Position numbers and translations under genes: made by a program. From IMG/VR virus record IMGVR_UViG_3300005253_000051, positions 17,506 through 81,505 of that record: a stretch of DNA of 64,000 nucleotides. One strand, written 5' to 3'. Under the pieces are notes generated by a model. It was not told the DNA's origin, made no database searches, and was given only the letters and a program-made list of their open reading frames with translations. This document shows positions 15,695 to 23,967 of the stretch, one piece after another. The DNA comes from a virus. Numbering within the stretch: position 1 is the stretch's first letter; every line of letters begins with the position of its first letter.

Positions 15695-15780
15695 TTTTTA
15701 GCTCCATACGTTTTGTCTTGAACTACCAAGCGTGCAAAGGCGATCTGAATCTCGCTGAAATCTACGCCGGCGCGAGCCAT
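15679..15780 (-). pseudogene. Truncated remnant of the alanine-rich family
   Basis: An open frame of 33 codons reads ARAGVDFSEIQIAFARLVVQ, an almost exact match to the conserved segment AGVDSSEIQIAFARWVVRDL of full-length members, and then continues in unrelated sequence to a stop. The N-terminal domain and the C-terminal ELRQAAGAAIVAGDE block are missing. This is a decayed or recombined fragment of a tenth family copy. Confidence 0.65.
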
Positions 15781-15783
15781 GAC

Positions 15784-15975
15784 TCACCCGTCCGCTGCAA
15801 TTGAGCGGGCCCAGTACTGAGCCGCTCTGTCGGTCGCTGCTTGTGCGACGTCGTAAAGTCCCCGGGTACGAGCGTCGCGAGCAAGCGTCTCCCACTGTCG
15901 CGCGTTGACTCCTAGCGCCATACGCAGGGTGCTCCGGGTCGGACCGTACGTGCAAGTTGAAAACTTGTTGGTCAT
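15784..15975 (-). CDS. Hypothetical protein, 63 aa
   Basis: MTNKFSTCTYGPTRSTLRMA then a helical LARDARTRGLYDVAQAATD ending RSIAADG. No strong ribosome site. Lies just upstream of the family remnant. Confidence 0.4.
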   Translation of the reverse strand: MTNKFSTCTYGPTRSTLRMALGVNARQWETLARDARTRGLYDVAQAATDRAAQYWARSIAADG

Positions 15976-16005
15976 GCTGGGTAGACGATCCCAGTCCTGA
16001 TCTAT

Positions 16006-16152
16006 TCATCGGATTCGACCGTGCCCACGTCGTGATCCCTTCTTTGGGTGGCATGTTCCGCCGTCCCATTCGCATTTACCACCAAGTACGCGAATCCAGT
16101 TGCCGCACTTAGCGCAGATTTCTGCGCGAGGGTTAGGTGGATAATCGATCAT
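16006..16152 (-). CDS. 48-aa zinc-knuckle protein
   Basis: Short gene joined to its upstream neighbour by ATGA. CAKCGNW, then KCEWDGGTC, gives four cysteines in zinc-ribbon spacing; the tail is basic (KKGSRRGHGRIR). Likely a small zinc-binding nucleic-acid protein. Confidence 0.55.
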   Translation of the reverse strand: MIDYPPNPRAEICAKCGNWIRVLGGKCEWDGGTCHPKKGSRRGHGRIR

Positions 16153-16355
16153 CGCTTCCACGTCTTAATTGGACCACTGCCTGTCATGCCTAGTCGTACC
16201 TCCCACAACATGGGTAACTCGATCTTCTCGAACCATCCGGGGACCGCTTTCTCGGCGGCTTCCTGCGTCCCGTACGCGGCTATAAAGTAGTTCCCTGTGC
16301 CGAAAATGCCGCCAACGCCGCGTCCGTACAGTTTGAATCGCTTTCGAGCCATCAA
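16149..16355 (-). CDS. Hypothetical protein, 68 aa
   Basis: MMARKRFKLYGRGVGGIFG then NYFIAAYGTQEAAEKAVPGW, a small alpha/beta protein with a basic start. ATGA overlap with the VWA gene stop. Unknown function. Confidence 0.55.
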   Translation of the reverse strand: MMARKRFKLYGRGVGGIFGTGNYFIAAYGTQEAAEKAVPGWFEKIELPMLWEVRLGMTGSGPIKTWKR

Positions 16356-17623
16356 CAGCTCCCAATCTCGATGACCCGGGCGCCCTCCGGCACGCTAGCC
16401 CCGTCATAGCCCACGAGCGCCACGACTTTTTGACGAGCACTCGATGGCCACGGAGGCCACACCAAGCCGCCGTCGGTGAGGTGAATCATCACGTCGAAGC
16501 GACCCGCGGCGGCGACCTTCCGGTAAGCGTCTTCGGCGCACGTGCCGCCGCGCCCTCTGAGCGTCTTTTTGATCTCAGCGGGATGGCACTTCGGTGAAAG
16601 CCAGCCCTCCCACTGAACGCCATGATCGTGGGTCACGAGGTAGACCGAGACCCCCGAAGCCTGCGAGATCTTCATCGTCTCAGCGACGAACTGGGACAAC
16701 TCTTCATCCGAAACCGAGCCCGAAGTGTCGATCACGACTGCGGCGCGCGCCGCTGTCGCGTGCCAGCCCGGAAACTGCGCCCCGCGTGCTCGTGAGCGAC
16801 GCCCGCGGCGCGTCCAGGTCTGCGAGTCCCGACCGTGGACCGCGAGCGCAGAAGCCATCCCACGACGCACCACAGCGGCCCAGTTGACGCGAGCTGGCGG
16901 AATGTCGCATATGGTCGCCAGCGCCGCACCCGCGGCGTCGCCGGCTTTGCGCGCCATGGCCTGGGCCTGCGCCGCGATCTTGGACCACTCTTGATCGAGT
17001 TGCGTTTCGCTTTTGGGCTCTTCGCCGTCCTCAGAACCCTCGGGGGGCATGACACCACAGCCGGCGCCGGGGGTAAGGCCGTCGCCGCTCATGGATACCG
17101 AAGGCTTGTCCTGTAAATTCTGAACGATCTGATCGTATATCCGCTCAGCGTGCCAAGTTTCCCACCCGGACTCAGGAAAAATTGCGCCTTTGGAATAACT
17201 CTTGAGCCCCGAGGTCACCAGTGCGTGGTTGATCGCCATGTCCCCGGCGATGTTCCAGACCGAGATCGGCTTTGCGTCAGGATTTGGTTTTCCATCTGGA
17301 AGAGTAGGAGGATACGGTTTCCCATCGGGACCGACGGGGATAACCATCACGGTCCGATTGCCTTGCCGCGCCGCGTGGCGCATTAAAAGATGCATCAGCT
17401 CGTGCGCAATCACCCACTTGAACTGGGCATCGCTGAGTTTTTTGCAAAATGGCGTGTGCAAATAGATGATCCCGTCGGCGGTGACGCCCATGGTATTGAC
17501 CTTGAAACCCACCGCGTCCTCACGAAATCGGACCTTAGCTGCGGGAATCGCGAAAAACGGGGAGTACCAACCCAGGGCGATCGATAGGCGCTTGGCTTTT
17601 TCGACGATTTTGCTCATGGTCAT
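16352..17623 (-). CDS. VWA-like protein with N-terminal metallopeptidase domain
   Basis: 423 residues. The N-terminal domain holds HELMH at 74-78 (VIAHELMHLLMRH), the zinc site of putative metallopeptidases, and DMAINHAL. A Pro/Gly/Glu linker follows, then a VWA-like domain with the MIDAS-type DTSGS (AVVIDTSGSVSDEEL) and THDHG. This is the DUF2201-type VWA/metallopeptidase architecture, which usually pairs with a MoxR AAA+ ATPase; such an ATPase is encoded 2.1 kb upstream (19754-20842). Together they may act as a chaperone or remodelling pair, perhaps in virion or DNA-protein assembly. The target is unknown. Confidence 0.85.
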   Translation of the reverse strand: MTMSKIVEKAKRLSIALGWYSPFFAIPAAKVRFREDAVGFKVNTMGVTADGIIYLHTPFCKKLSDAQFKWVIAHELMHLLMRHAARQGNRTVMVIPVGPDGKPYPPTLPDGKPNPDAKPISVWNIAGDMAINHALVTSGLKSYSKGAIFPESGWETWHAERIYDQIVQNLQDKPSVSMSGDGLTPGAGCGVMPPEGSEDGEEPKSETQLDQEWSKIAAQAQAMARKAGDAAGAALATICDIPPARVNWAAVVRRGMASALAVHGRDSQTWTRRGRRSRARGAQFPGWHATAARAAVVIDTSGSVSDEELSQFVAETMKISQASGVSVYLVTHDHGVQWEGWLSPKCHPAEIKKTLRGRGGTCAEDAYRKVAAAGRFDVMIHLTDGGLVWPPWPSSARQKVVALVGYDGASVPEGARVIEIGSC

Positions 17624-17674
17624 GCCCTTGAGACTGATCGAGGCTGCGATCTATTCATCGTGTTAACCTGAAGC

Positions 17675-17893
17675 ATGGCGCAGAAGAAAATTGTAGTAGA
17701 TGGTATGCGGCTATGGTTCAACAAGGACACCTGCACAGTAAACCCTGTCAAACCTACTCAGGGTAAATGGGCGTTGCTATTCAAAAAAGCGGCGGCGCGC
17801 GGTGGAAAATTTGAGTTGAAATTTGCTGGACTAGAAACAATGGGACACGCAGATGTTGTACTTCGATCTACCGAGTGCAAACGACTTCGATGA
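17675..17893 (+). CDS. Isolated plus-strand small protein, 72 aa
   Basis: One of two possible plus-strand genes in the left 44 kb. MAQKKIVVDGMRLWFNKDTC, then KPTQGKWALLFKKAAARGG and ADVVLRSTECKRLR. The base composition is lower in GC than its neighbours. It overlaps the 3' end of the minus-strand gene at 17868 by 26 bp. The ribosome site is weak (CTGAAGC). Possibly a recently acquired gene. Confidence 0.5.
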   Translation: MAQKKIVVDGMRLWFNKDTCTVNPVKPTQGKWALLFKKAAARGGKFELKFAGLETMGHADVVLRSTECKRLR

Positions 17894-18416
17894 GCTGGCG
17901 AGCCAGATCTTCATCGCCGGCCACGATTGCCGCGCCTGCGGCCTGGCGCAGCTCTTCGTCTAGATCTCGGCCACAACTGAGATCTCGAACTACCCAGCGA
18001 GCAAAAGCGATCTGAATCTCGCTGGAATCGACACCGGCGTCATCGGCGCCGCGGGCGGCATCGGCGGCGTCGGCAGAAGCATCAGCGGCAGCATCAGAAT
18101 CGTAGTTGACGACGTTGGCGGCACCGTAAGCAGCGTAGGCGGCGACGGAAGCAACGGCGGCAGCGGCGATAGTGGCCCAGGCGGAATGAGGGGTCGGGTA
18201 GGGGCCGGCAGGGGCAGCAGAAACAGCGGCTCCAGCTACACGATGAGCATCGGTATCATCTATTTGCTCACCGTTCGCATAACATTCTGCAATCTCGATC
18301 GCAGCTACGAGATTAGATCGTTGATCGCCGTCGTAAAACGGCAGCGCTAGACGCGCACACGCGGCGGCGAACCCAACCGCATTGCACCGGTTGTTCCAAT
18401 CTCGTTCGTAGTTCAT
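17868..18416 (-). CDS. Alanine-rich paralogue family protein (copy 8)
   Basis: 182 residues. NAVGFAAACARLALPFYDGD and AIEIAECYANGEQIDD at the N terminus; AGVDSSEIQIAFARWVVRDL and AGAAIVAGDEDLARQLIE at the C terminus. The Ala-rich centre is interrupted by GPYPTPHSAWAT. Closest in layout to copy 9. Function unknown. Confidence 0.75.
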   Translation of the reverse strand: MNYERDWNNRCNAVGFAAACARLALPFYDGDQRSNLVAAIEIAECYANGEQIDDTDAHRVAGAAVSAAPAGPYPTPHSAWATIAAAAVASVAAYAAYGAANVVNYDSDAAADASADAADAARGADDAGVDSSEIQIAFARWVVRDLSCGRDLDEELRQAAGAAIVAGDEDLARQLIEVVCTR

Positions 18417-18421
18417 GCAAT

Positions 18422-18616
18422 CTATTCAGCCGTTAATGCACGAACCGGACACCCGTTCTCGTGGTAGCCACTGTGAAGCGTGCAACCACACCATTGACAT
18501 CGCGGTCGCCCAAACGCTCTAATCTGTTCTTCACTAAATTCCCTCTGCCATTCATAAAGATGTTCCGACGAACAAAAAAACTGGGGCGGCGTACATTCAC
18601 GACAGTACGAACTCAT
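18422..18616 (-). CDS. Small multi-cysteine zinc protein, 64 aa
   Basis: CREC, FCSSEHLYEW, CQWCGC and a final NGCPVRAL place at least six cysteines and two histidines for one or two zinc sites. The FCSSEHLYEW block is like a zinc finger of the FCSxxC/H-W type seen in small phage proteins. Partner unknown. It lies between two alanine-rich family genes and overlaps the next by 4 bp. Confidence 0.6.
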   Translation of the reverse strand: MSSYCRECTPPQFFCSSEHLYEWQREFSEEQIRAFGRPRCQWCGCTLHSGYHENGCPVRALTAE

Positions 18617-19179
18617 GTTATTCCTTTGACGAGCTGGCGAGCTAGATCTTCATCACCAGCCACGATTGCTGCGCCCGCGGCTTGACGCAGCTCTTCGTCA
18701 AGATCTTGATCATCGCCGCTGAGATCTCGGACGACCCAGCGCGCGCAGGCCACTTGAATCTCGCTGTTGCAGACGCCAGCACGACCAGCGTGATTGGCAG
18801 CAGCGGCGGCGTAGTGGACGATGCGAGCGGCAGGGGCATAGCGAGCGATGCGAGCGGCAGCGACGTCGGCGGAGACGGCGTAGTAAGCGGGGGTAGCGTA
18901 GACGGCGATGGCGGCGTCTGCGGCGGCGGCGGCACAAGCGGCAACAGCAACGTCGGCGTCGGTGTCGGCATCGTAAACAACATCCTGTGCAGCGTTGGCG
19001 GCTTTGAGCGAGGCGGCGGCAACGCTAAGGGCACCGTTCACACAGCATTCTGCAATCTCGATCGCAACTACGAGATCTGATCGTCGATCACCGCTGTAAA
19101 ACGGCAGCGCCAACCGCGCGCATTCCGCAGCAAATCCAACCGCGTTGTGGGGGTTGCCCCATTCCCGTTCGTAGTTCAT
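18613..19179 (-). CDS. Alanine-rich paralogue family protein (copy 9)
   Basis: 188 residues. NAVGFAAECARLALPFYSGD, AIEIAECCVNG, then the longest Ala-rich centre (ACAAAAADAAIAVYATPAYY), and the C-terminal RWVVRDLSGDDQDLDEELRQ plus AGDEDLARQLVKG. The pair with copy 8 suggests a local duplication separated by the zinc protein. Function unknown. Confidence 0.75.
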   Translation of the reverse strand: MNYEREWGNPHNAVGFAAECARLALPFYSGDRRSDLVVAIEIAECCVNGALSVAAASLKAANAAQDVVYDADTDADVAVAACAAAAADAAIAVYATPAYYAVSADVAAARIARYAPAARIVHYAAAAANHAGRAGVCNSEIQVACARWVVRDLSGDDQDLDEELRQAAGAAIVAGDEDLARQLVKGIT

Positions 19180-19434
19180 TTACGCCTTGGACGAGCTGGT
19201 GAGCCACTGGCGTAAATCTTCATCAAGATGATCTTCGATGGAGCTGTCCGAAGAGAAGTAAGGGACCTCCTTACCGGACGCGATCGCTATGCCAGCTCGG
19301 ATCGCGCCAGCGATCGCGACCCGTACGCTGTCGTTGAATACTCGAAAATCCCTTCGATCCTGGAAAGGAATGGGGATCTCCCATCGACATTTTGTGTCGT
19401 TGTAGTAGATCTCCAACTTCATGATTTTGCTCAT
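19180..19434 (-). CDS. Hypothetical protein, 84 aa
   Basis: MSKIMKLEIYYNDTKCRWEI, then SVRVAIAGAIRAGIAIASG and an acidic end. Tightly packed between neighbours. Unknown function. Confidence 0.55.
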   Translation of the reverse strand: MSKIMKLEIYYNDTKCRWEIPIPFQDRRDFRVFNDSVRVAIAGAIRAGIAIASGKEVPYFSSDSSIEDHLDEDLRQWLTSSSKA

Positions 19435-19757
19435 TGGTGTTTTCCTTCAAAAATCAGCTCATTTATCTTGGATTCAGCTTCCTCTCGCGAAAGAAATATC
19501 TCTAGGCGGCCGATGGAGATGCCGTACTCGTTCAGTCGAACGACTTGATATTCAGTTCCACCAAACAACCTATGAGTGACGACCATGAAAATAACCTGTC
19601 GGCCTAACGAGTCGGCGCGCCTCGCTCGGACTCTGAATTCTTGATCAGACTCATCAAACCACCATCGCCTTCGCTTTCGTCGCAGACCGAAGAGGACTAA
19701 CACAAGGTTGTCAAGCCCAGGACCATAGAATAGATCAATCGCGTCGGTCTCCTTCAC
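19431..19757 (-). CDS. Hypothetical protein, 108 aa
   Basis: Starts MKETDAIDLFYGPGLDNLV; contains FGLRRKRRRWWFDESDQEF and ends with a charged helix (SREEAESKINELIFEGKHQ). 4-bp overlap with the MoxR gene, so it is likely in its operon. Confidence 0.55.
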   Translation of the reverse strand: MKETDAIDLFYGPGLDNLVLVLFGLRRKRRRWWFDESDQEFRVRARRADSLGRQVIFMVVTHRLFGGTEYQVVRLNEYGISIGRLEIFLSREEAESKINELIFEGKHQ

Positions 19758-20842
19758 AGACCCATCGCGTTCCCGGCCTTGCCGAGCAAAGTCACCATGG
19801 CTTTTTTGCCCTTCGCCTGAAAGCGCTTTTTCCCGTGCTGCCGGCGGGACATGAGCGCTTTGGCCGCCGATGCGCCGATTTCATCCCGCAGGCGGCTCGC
19901 GTAGATCCACGCCGCCCAGCAATCCGCATCTGCGACGTTGGCCAAAAGCCCGAGCGCGCCTACCTGGTACATCGCGTTGTCCGGCACCTTGGCGCCGTCG
20001 GGGTTGACCACGATCTCGCTGATCGTGGGTAGGTGGATTCGGTACTCGCGGATCCCCATGTAGCTCGCGGCCCCATGCTCACCCACCGAACCCGACAGAA
20101 TCAGGTGAGCGATTTCATCGCCCACGTTCTCACCTGCTTGCGCCCACGCGCACAGCCCGCGTTCCCAGTCGCGCGGCGATGCCCACTTGGCGCCTTCGTT
20201 GACCGCAGCCGGTGGCGGGTCAAACTGGACCATTTCGGGCGCATGCTCAGCCGTCGCGGCGAAATCCTGTGCCAGCGCCCGTAGCGGGCTGTCATCGGCG
20301 CCCAGCTTGTACAAATAACTTTGGAACTCAGACAGTGTAGGTTCGAAGGTGTAGACGGAGAACCGGCCCATGAGCGGCGCACAGGGCTCGGTGCCACCCG
20401 GAGACTGCTCCACGGGGTTGGCGAACGCGATCACACGGGACTCAGGGTGAAGCGTCACATCGCCGAACGTGCGTTCCAGGATGCCGCGGAGTAAAACCGC
20501 CTGAACCGCCGGGGGCGCGGTGAACAGCTCGTCGAGAATCAGCAAGCATGGTTTTTCGGCCGCTTCGCGGATCACGCGCATCGGAATGCGGTCGAACGCA
20601 CCGCCATCGCCCACGACCGGGAATCCGCCGATGTCCGTCGGATCACACGTGGACCCGATGACCGTGACGGCTTCGAGCTGAAAGCCGAGCGCCGCGGAAA
20701 GCTCAGGGACCAGATCATGGCCGAGTGTGGTTTTGCCCACGCCGGGCGAACCGATCAACAGGACGGCTTTGTTCGCGATGAGGTACGGCATAATGACGGG
20801 GAGCGCGGTCGAAAAAGTGAGTTTGGGATACGTGGTGGCCAT
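19754..20842 (-). CDS. MoxR-type AAA+ ATPase
   Basis: About 362 residues from the ATG at 20842 (MATTYPKLTFSTALPVIMPY), which has AGGA upstream; the open frame continues 57 codons further without support. Walker A GSPGVGKT (31-38), Walker B region CLLILDELFTAPPAVQ, sensor region VIAFANPVEQ followed by MGRF. This is the MoxR/RavA family, which partners VWA proteins such as the 16352-17623 product. Likely remodels or loads a phage or host complex. A Lys-rich tail (RRQHGKKRFQAKGKKAM) is unusual. Confidence 0.85.
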   Translation of the reverse strand: MATTYPKLTFSTALPVIMPYLIANKAVLLIGSPGVGKTTLGHDLVPELSAALGFQLEAVTVIGSTCDPTDIGGFPVVGDGGAFDRIPMRVIREAAEKPCLLILDELFTAPPAVQAVLLRGILERTFGDVTLHPESRVIAFANPVEQSPGGTEPCAPLMGRFSVYTFEPTLSEFQSYLYKLGADDSPLRALAQDFAATAEHAPEMVQFDPPPAAVNEGAKWASPRDWERGLCAWAQAGENVGDEIAHLILSGSVGEHGAASYMGIREYRIHLPTISEIVVNPDGAKVPDNAMYQVGALGLLANVADADCWAAWIYASRLRDEIGASAAKALMSRRQHGKKRFQAKGKKAMVTLLGKAGNAMGL

Positions 20843-20916
20843 GGTCTTTGTCCTGGTTTGGGATGCGCTGTGAGATAACTCAGACGGAACCCACCTGATC
20901 AAATTCATGAAAAACA

Positions 20917-20949
20917 GAAAAAGCCCGAAACCACTAAGGGTTCCGGGCT
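20917..20949 (-). terminator. Rho-independent terminator, minus strand
   Basis: On the minus strand AGCCCGGAACC, a 6-nt loop and GGTTTCGGGCT form an 11-bp stem with one G-U pair, followed by TTTTT. It separates the virion-like block starting at 27.1 kb from the MoxR operon. Confidence 0.8.
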
Positions 20950-20969
20950 GATCCAGGCTAGAAATCGAA

Positions 20970-21680
20970 CTACACGAACTCCGCAGAAATCTCCGTGTCG
21001 GTATTGCCTCCACCGATGGCGCCCGCTTTCACTCCGATAAAGTCGATGAGATCCCCCATAGAAACAGGCACAGTGGAAACTAGATTACTTGCGCTTCCGA
21101 TAGCTCCAGTAAGCAAAGTCACCGAAGCAGCATCGATCCCGTTCACACGGAGACGGTAGTCAATGGGGCTGCCGTTCCCACCGGCCGCATTGTGTCTAGC
21201 AAAAAACTTCTGGAACACGCCAGGACGAGGCGCATTGAACGTGAAATCACGTGATGAAGACGCATTTCCTTGTCCTCGACCGGGCGTGAGAAAAACTGTT
21301 CCGGGACCCGCTGTCAGGAAATCGTTTCCCCATAAGGCAAGAGCGCTGGTACCCCCACCAGGCCCCGCGCCTCCAGCTTGGTTGAGGATGAATGGCCGAA
21401 CGGAAAGCCCGTCTGGCTGAAAAGCCCCGTTAGCGCCGAACGCCCGTAAAATGGTGTGCAGATGAGCAACCCATACATCGACATTTGGACCTGGAGATGT
21501 CGCAGTGCGGACTACCGTAACGGTTGTTCCGTTCGCTGTAACGACAAACGGCCCGAGTGCCGGGGCGACGAAATCGGGGATGAGGGGGAACCCGTCCTGA
21601 TTCAGATCATGGTCGAGTATTTGGGGGACGCCGACTACCAAACCGGTAAACATCAGCGTCCGATAAAGTCGATTCGCCAT
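20970..21680 (-). CDS. Virion-type beta protein, paralogue of the 24.8-27.1 kb trio
   Basis: 236 residues. The N-terminal ~115 residues match the three tandem paralogues in order: FTGLVVGVPQ, PDFVAPALGPFVV, VDVWVAHLHTILRAFGA, QPDGLS and RPFILNQAG. The C-terminal half is different, beta-rich and Gly/Asn-rich (RLRVNGIDAASVTLLTG). Likely a capsid-surface, spike or decoration protein with a shared base domain and a swapped tip. It is the last gene before the terminator. Confidence 0.65.
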   Translation of the reverse strand: MANRLYRTLMFTGLVVGVPQILDHDLNQDGFPLIPDFVAPALGPFVVTANGTTVTVVRTATSPGPNVDVWVAHLHTILRAFGANGAFQPDGLSVRPFILNQAGGAGPGGGTSALALWGNDFLTAGPGTVFLTPGRGQGNASSSRDFTFNAPRPGVFQKFFARHNAAGGNGSPIDYRLRVNGIDAASVTLLTGAIGSASNLVSTVPVSMGDLIDFIGVKAGAIGGGNTDTEISAEFV

Positions 21681-21689
21681 CCCCCTGCC

Positions 21690-21872
21690 TTACCGAGAGT
21701 ACTTAGCACAGCGATGCCGGCCGCCGCTGATCAACTTGAGGCGGATGCACCGGCGTTTAGTGACCTTTCGGTGCTTTGGAGCCATCCCGGGCCCGCGATA
21801 CTTCGCACACCGCTTCCCGGCATCAGTCATCTTGTAACGGATACACGTCCTGAATTCACCACGAAGTGCCAT
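21690..21872 (-). CDS. Cys/Arg-rich basic repeat protein, 60 aa
   Basis: Two copies of a motif of form TCIRYKMTDAGKRCAKY and RCIRLKLISGGRHRCAKY. Highly basic with paired cysteines. The same motif occurs three times in the protein at 23967-24218. Suits a small DNA-condensing or capsid-interior protein with disulfide or zinc links, by analogy with basic core peptides of other viruses. No signal peptide. Confidence 0.6.
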   Translation of the reverse strand: MALRGEFRTCIRYKMTDAGKRCAKYRGPGMAPKHRKVTKRRCIRLKLISGGRHRCAKYSR

Positions 21873-21884
21873 GGTTCTAGCCTA

Positions 21885-22121
21885 TCACACCAGTGTTGGC
21901 GGCTGAAATTTCCCTGTTTTCGCCCATGCAAAGACCGCGGCACCTACCACGATCGCCGCAAACGAAACCGTGATGATGGTTGTCGTACGCTGTAATCGAA
22001 AGATTTTCTTCGTTAATTCAGCATGTTGCTTTGCAATCTCTTGCTCTTTTTCTTGCAAGCGAAGCAGGTTAGCCCGGAACTCTTCTTCAGTCTGTCCGAA
22101 TGAAACATGACTTACCAACAT
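21885..22121 (-). CDS. Small coiled-coil membrane protein
   Basis: 78 residues: N-terminal coiled coil (LLRLQEKEQEIAKQHAELTK), then one membrane helix (TTIITVSFAAIVVGAAVFAW) and a short tail. Could be a virion membrane protein or a spanin/holin-type accessory; not decided. Confidence 0.6.
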   Translation of the reverse strand: MLVSHVSFGQTEEEFRANLLRLQEKEQEIAKQHAELTKKIFRLQRTTTIITVSFAAIVVGAAVFAWAKTGKFQPPTLV

Positions 22122-22155
22122 TGACAGTTACTCAAAGGGCTTCTAGTGTGCGCCC

Positions 22156-22329
22156 ATGTGCGTGCGATTCATAGACCGATTTGAGTTTTGGCGTTGCTGT
22201 CATTGCGAAGGACTAAATAATCACGAGCGCTGGAAGTGCGCACTCTGTGGCGTCCTGCCCTGTTTTGCACGAATTAACTTCCAGCTTTCAAGTATCGATA
22301 AAGCAATGCCCCGTCCAAAACCAGGCTGA
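22156..22329 (+). CDS. Possible plus-strand zinc-ribbon protein, 57 aa
   Basis: FWRCCHCEGLNNHERWKC followed by CGVLPCF gives CxxC-CxxC with an intervening Asn/Arg/Trp typical of zinc ribbons. It is antisense to the 3' end of the 22274 gene. No clear ribosome site, so confidence is limited. Confidence 0.4.
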   Translation: MCVRFIDRFEFWRCCHCEGLNNHERWKCALCGVLPCFARINFQLSSIDKAMPRPKPG

Positions 22330-22717
22330 AAACACCAACACCTGCAGCACCAACGCGTGCCCACCCCGGAAGTTGCTTTCGAGTCGCCAAGTACGCCATA
22401 AATGGCACCACGAGAGCCACTGCGGCCAGCTCGCTTCCTACATGCCACGCGCGCTGGCGCTTACTGATGCAGATGGCACGGTCGGCCGGGTTGATTGGGA
22501 GCACGTGCTCGACAGGGGCGCCGGCTTCCTGAGGCTGGCAGACAACCTCGTCCCACTGGCCGCGCTCAGTGCAGTCACGCATGAACTGATCAGTGGTCAT
22601 GTGTGCATCGAAGTAGCGCTGTGCTTCATCACGCGTCTTGCCGTAGAACACGTGGCGCACGACCGGATAAGCGTCTCCGACGGCTTTTTCGTAGATGTCT
22701 TGTGTGAGCGCGTACAT
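22274..22717 (-). CDS. Membrane protein, 147 aa
   Basis: Soluble N-terminal domain (residues 1-95, with KTRDEAQRYFDAHMTTDQF) and two hydrophobic C-terminal segments (ELAAVALVVPFMAYLA and VGAAGVGVFSLVLDGALLY). The ATG at 22717 overlaps the upstream stop as TGATG. Probable virion membrane component. Confidence 0.6.
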   Translation of the reverse strand: MYALTQDIYEKAVGDAYPVVRHVFYGKTRDEAQRYFDAHMTTDQFMRDCTERGQWDEVVCQPQEAGAPVEHVLPINPADRAICISKRQRAWHVGSELAAVALVVPFMAYLATRKQLPGWARVGAAGVGVFSLVLDGALLYRYLKAGS

Positions 22718-22824
22718 CACCGCACTCTATCGCCATTGGGTTTACTGAAACATCGTCGCTTTAGGCATTGAAGCCCTTCATAGTAGTCTGGGCAGAGAGC
22801 GCGTTTGCAGCTAGAGCAATGCAT
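22717..22824 (-). CDS. 35-aa cysteine-rich peptide
   Basis: Five cysteines in CSSCKRALCPDYYEGLQC plus RRC, and a basic end. Coupled to the next gene by TGATG, which supports translation. Probably a zinc knuckle. No strong ribosome site. Confidence 0.45.
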   Translation of the reverse strand: MHCSSCKRALCPDYYEGLQCLKRRCFSKPNGDRVR

Positions 22825-22868
22825 GCTAGGTGGCTGTCGATTGCAGTAATGGACTTTCGATCAGCACA

Positions 22869-23564
22869 TCAACTCAGGCAGATCGGCGTGAGCGCACACA
22901 TGAAGTTGAAGCAAGTAATGGCAAAGGGCCCAACAATGCGGTTAATTATCTGTGTCCGTGGACCGGTTAAGCCGATAGGTGCAAACAACTCATCATGGAT
23001 CGCTACTTCAGAGTTCTCACTGAGCGAAACACCAAATGTCGATTCACCCGACTGCTCTAGCGTCATACCCGTAGGGGGTGTTTGCAGATCAATAAACTGG
23101 CCCCCGTGAGCGTCCGCGCTAACACAATACACGAGCACAGTATTCTGAATCGTGGTGAGTATCGAGGGCGCCGTCATGACAATGAACGGGGCACCAAAAC
23201 TGATATTGATCCCGGGGTTTTGAGCATTGATAGGCGTTGTCGGATTCACGTTGGTATAACCGGCCATGTTGACAGCGTAAATGGCCGCCTGAACCGTACT
23301 AAACGTTGCGATCAGTGGTGATCCAACTGGAACCACCAAAGAAAATACTGCGAATTGTGTAATATGGGTGCCTGTTGGGGTTTGAGCTAGCTGCACCCAC
23401 GGATCAGAACCAGTCTGAATAATCGGATCTGAAGTTACAGCCGGTACGGTTGCAGCTACCGCAGCGATCAGAACATCACCTGCGACGGTTCCAACTGGGT
23501 AGGCAGCCGCGATCGAGGTGACAGGGGCTCCCACTCCAACAGCTGTACAAAGTACATTAGACAT
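22869..23564 (-). CDS. Probable structural beta protein, 231 aa
   Basis: Ala/Val/Thr-rich, starts MSNVLCTAVGVGAPVTSIAA; contains GDVLIAAVAATVPAVTSD, QAAIYAVNMAGYTNVNP and NTVLVYCVSADAHGG. The composition is that of a secreted or virion beta-sandwich protein (head-decoration or fibre type). No specific family recognised. Confidence 0.55.
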   Translation of the reverse strand: MSNVLCTAVGVGAPVTSIAAAYPVGTVAGDVLIAAVAATVPAVTSDPIIQTGSDPWVQLAQTPTGTHITQFAVFSLVVPVGSPLIATFSTVQAAIYAVNMAGYTNVNPTTPINAQNPGINISFGAPFIVMTAPSILTTIQNTVLVYCVSADAHGGQFIDLQTPPTGMTLEQSGESTFGVSLSENSEVAIHDELFAPIGLTGPRTQIINRIVGPFAITCFNFMCALTPICLS

Positions 23565-23565
23565 C

Positions 23566-23967
23566 TTACTCGTTGGTATGCACAGTGCAGGAGGTCTCGC
23601 GAATTGCGATGACCGCTGTCACGCTACACGGAGGACCGTTGTAAAAAACAGCATCACCAGGGCTAATGTGCGTGTGAGGATTCCAGAACAACACGTTGAT
23701 CGTGGTGAGAGCGGGCGCTACAAAAATGACTTCCACAGTGCCTGTGGGACCCTGTGCAGGTTCTGAGTGCGTCACACCGAGCCAAGCATCAATCGGCATC
23801 AGCGGCACCACCATAACTCGTGACGCATTCAGGAGAGAGCCGAACAGAGGCGGATCAGGATCAAAATTTAGGTTGGTCTGAATGAGCCCGGTATCGACAA
23901 CGGTAACCCCAACCGACAGCTCGATTTGCTGCCGGTTCCACATGAGCTGTCCTGCTTGAAGTGACAC
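23566..23967 (-). CDS. Probable structural beta protein, 133 aa
   Basis: Val/Thr/Pro-rich: VGVTVVDTGLIQTNLNF, TVEVIFVAPALTTINVLFW, then TSCTVHTNE. A beta-sandwich minor virion protein is likely from composition and position. Start overlaps the next gene's stop by one base. Confidence 0.55.
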   Translation of the reverse strand: MSLQAGQLMWNRQQIELSVGVTVVDTGLIQTNLNFDPDPPLFGSLLNASRVMVVPLMPIDAWLGVTHSEPAQGPTGTVEVIFVAPALTTINVLFWNPHTHISPGDAVFYNGPPCSVTAVIAIRETSCTVHTNE

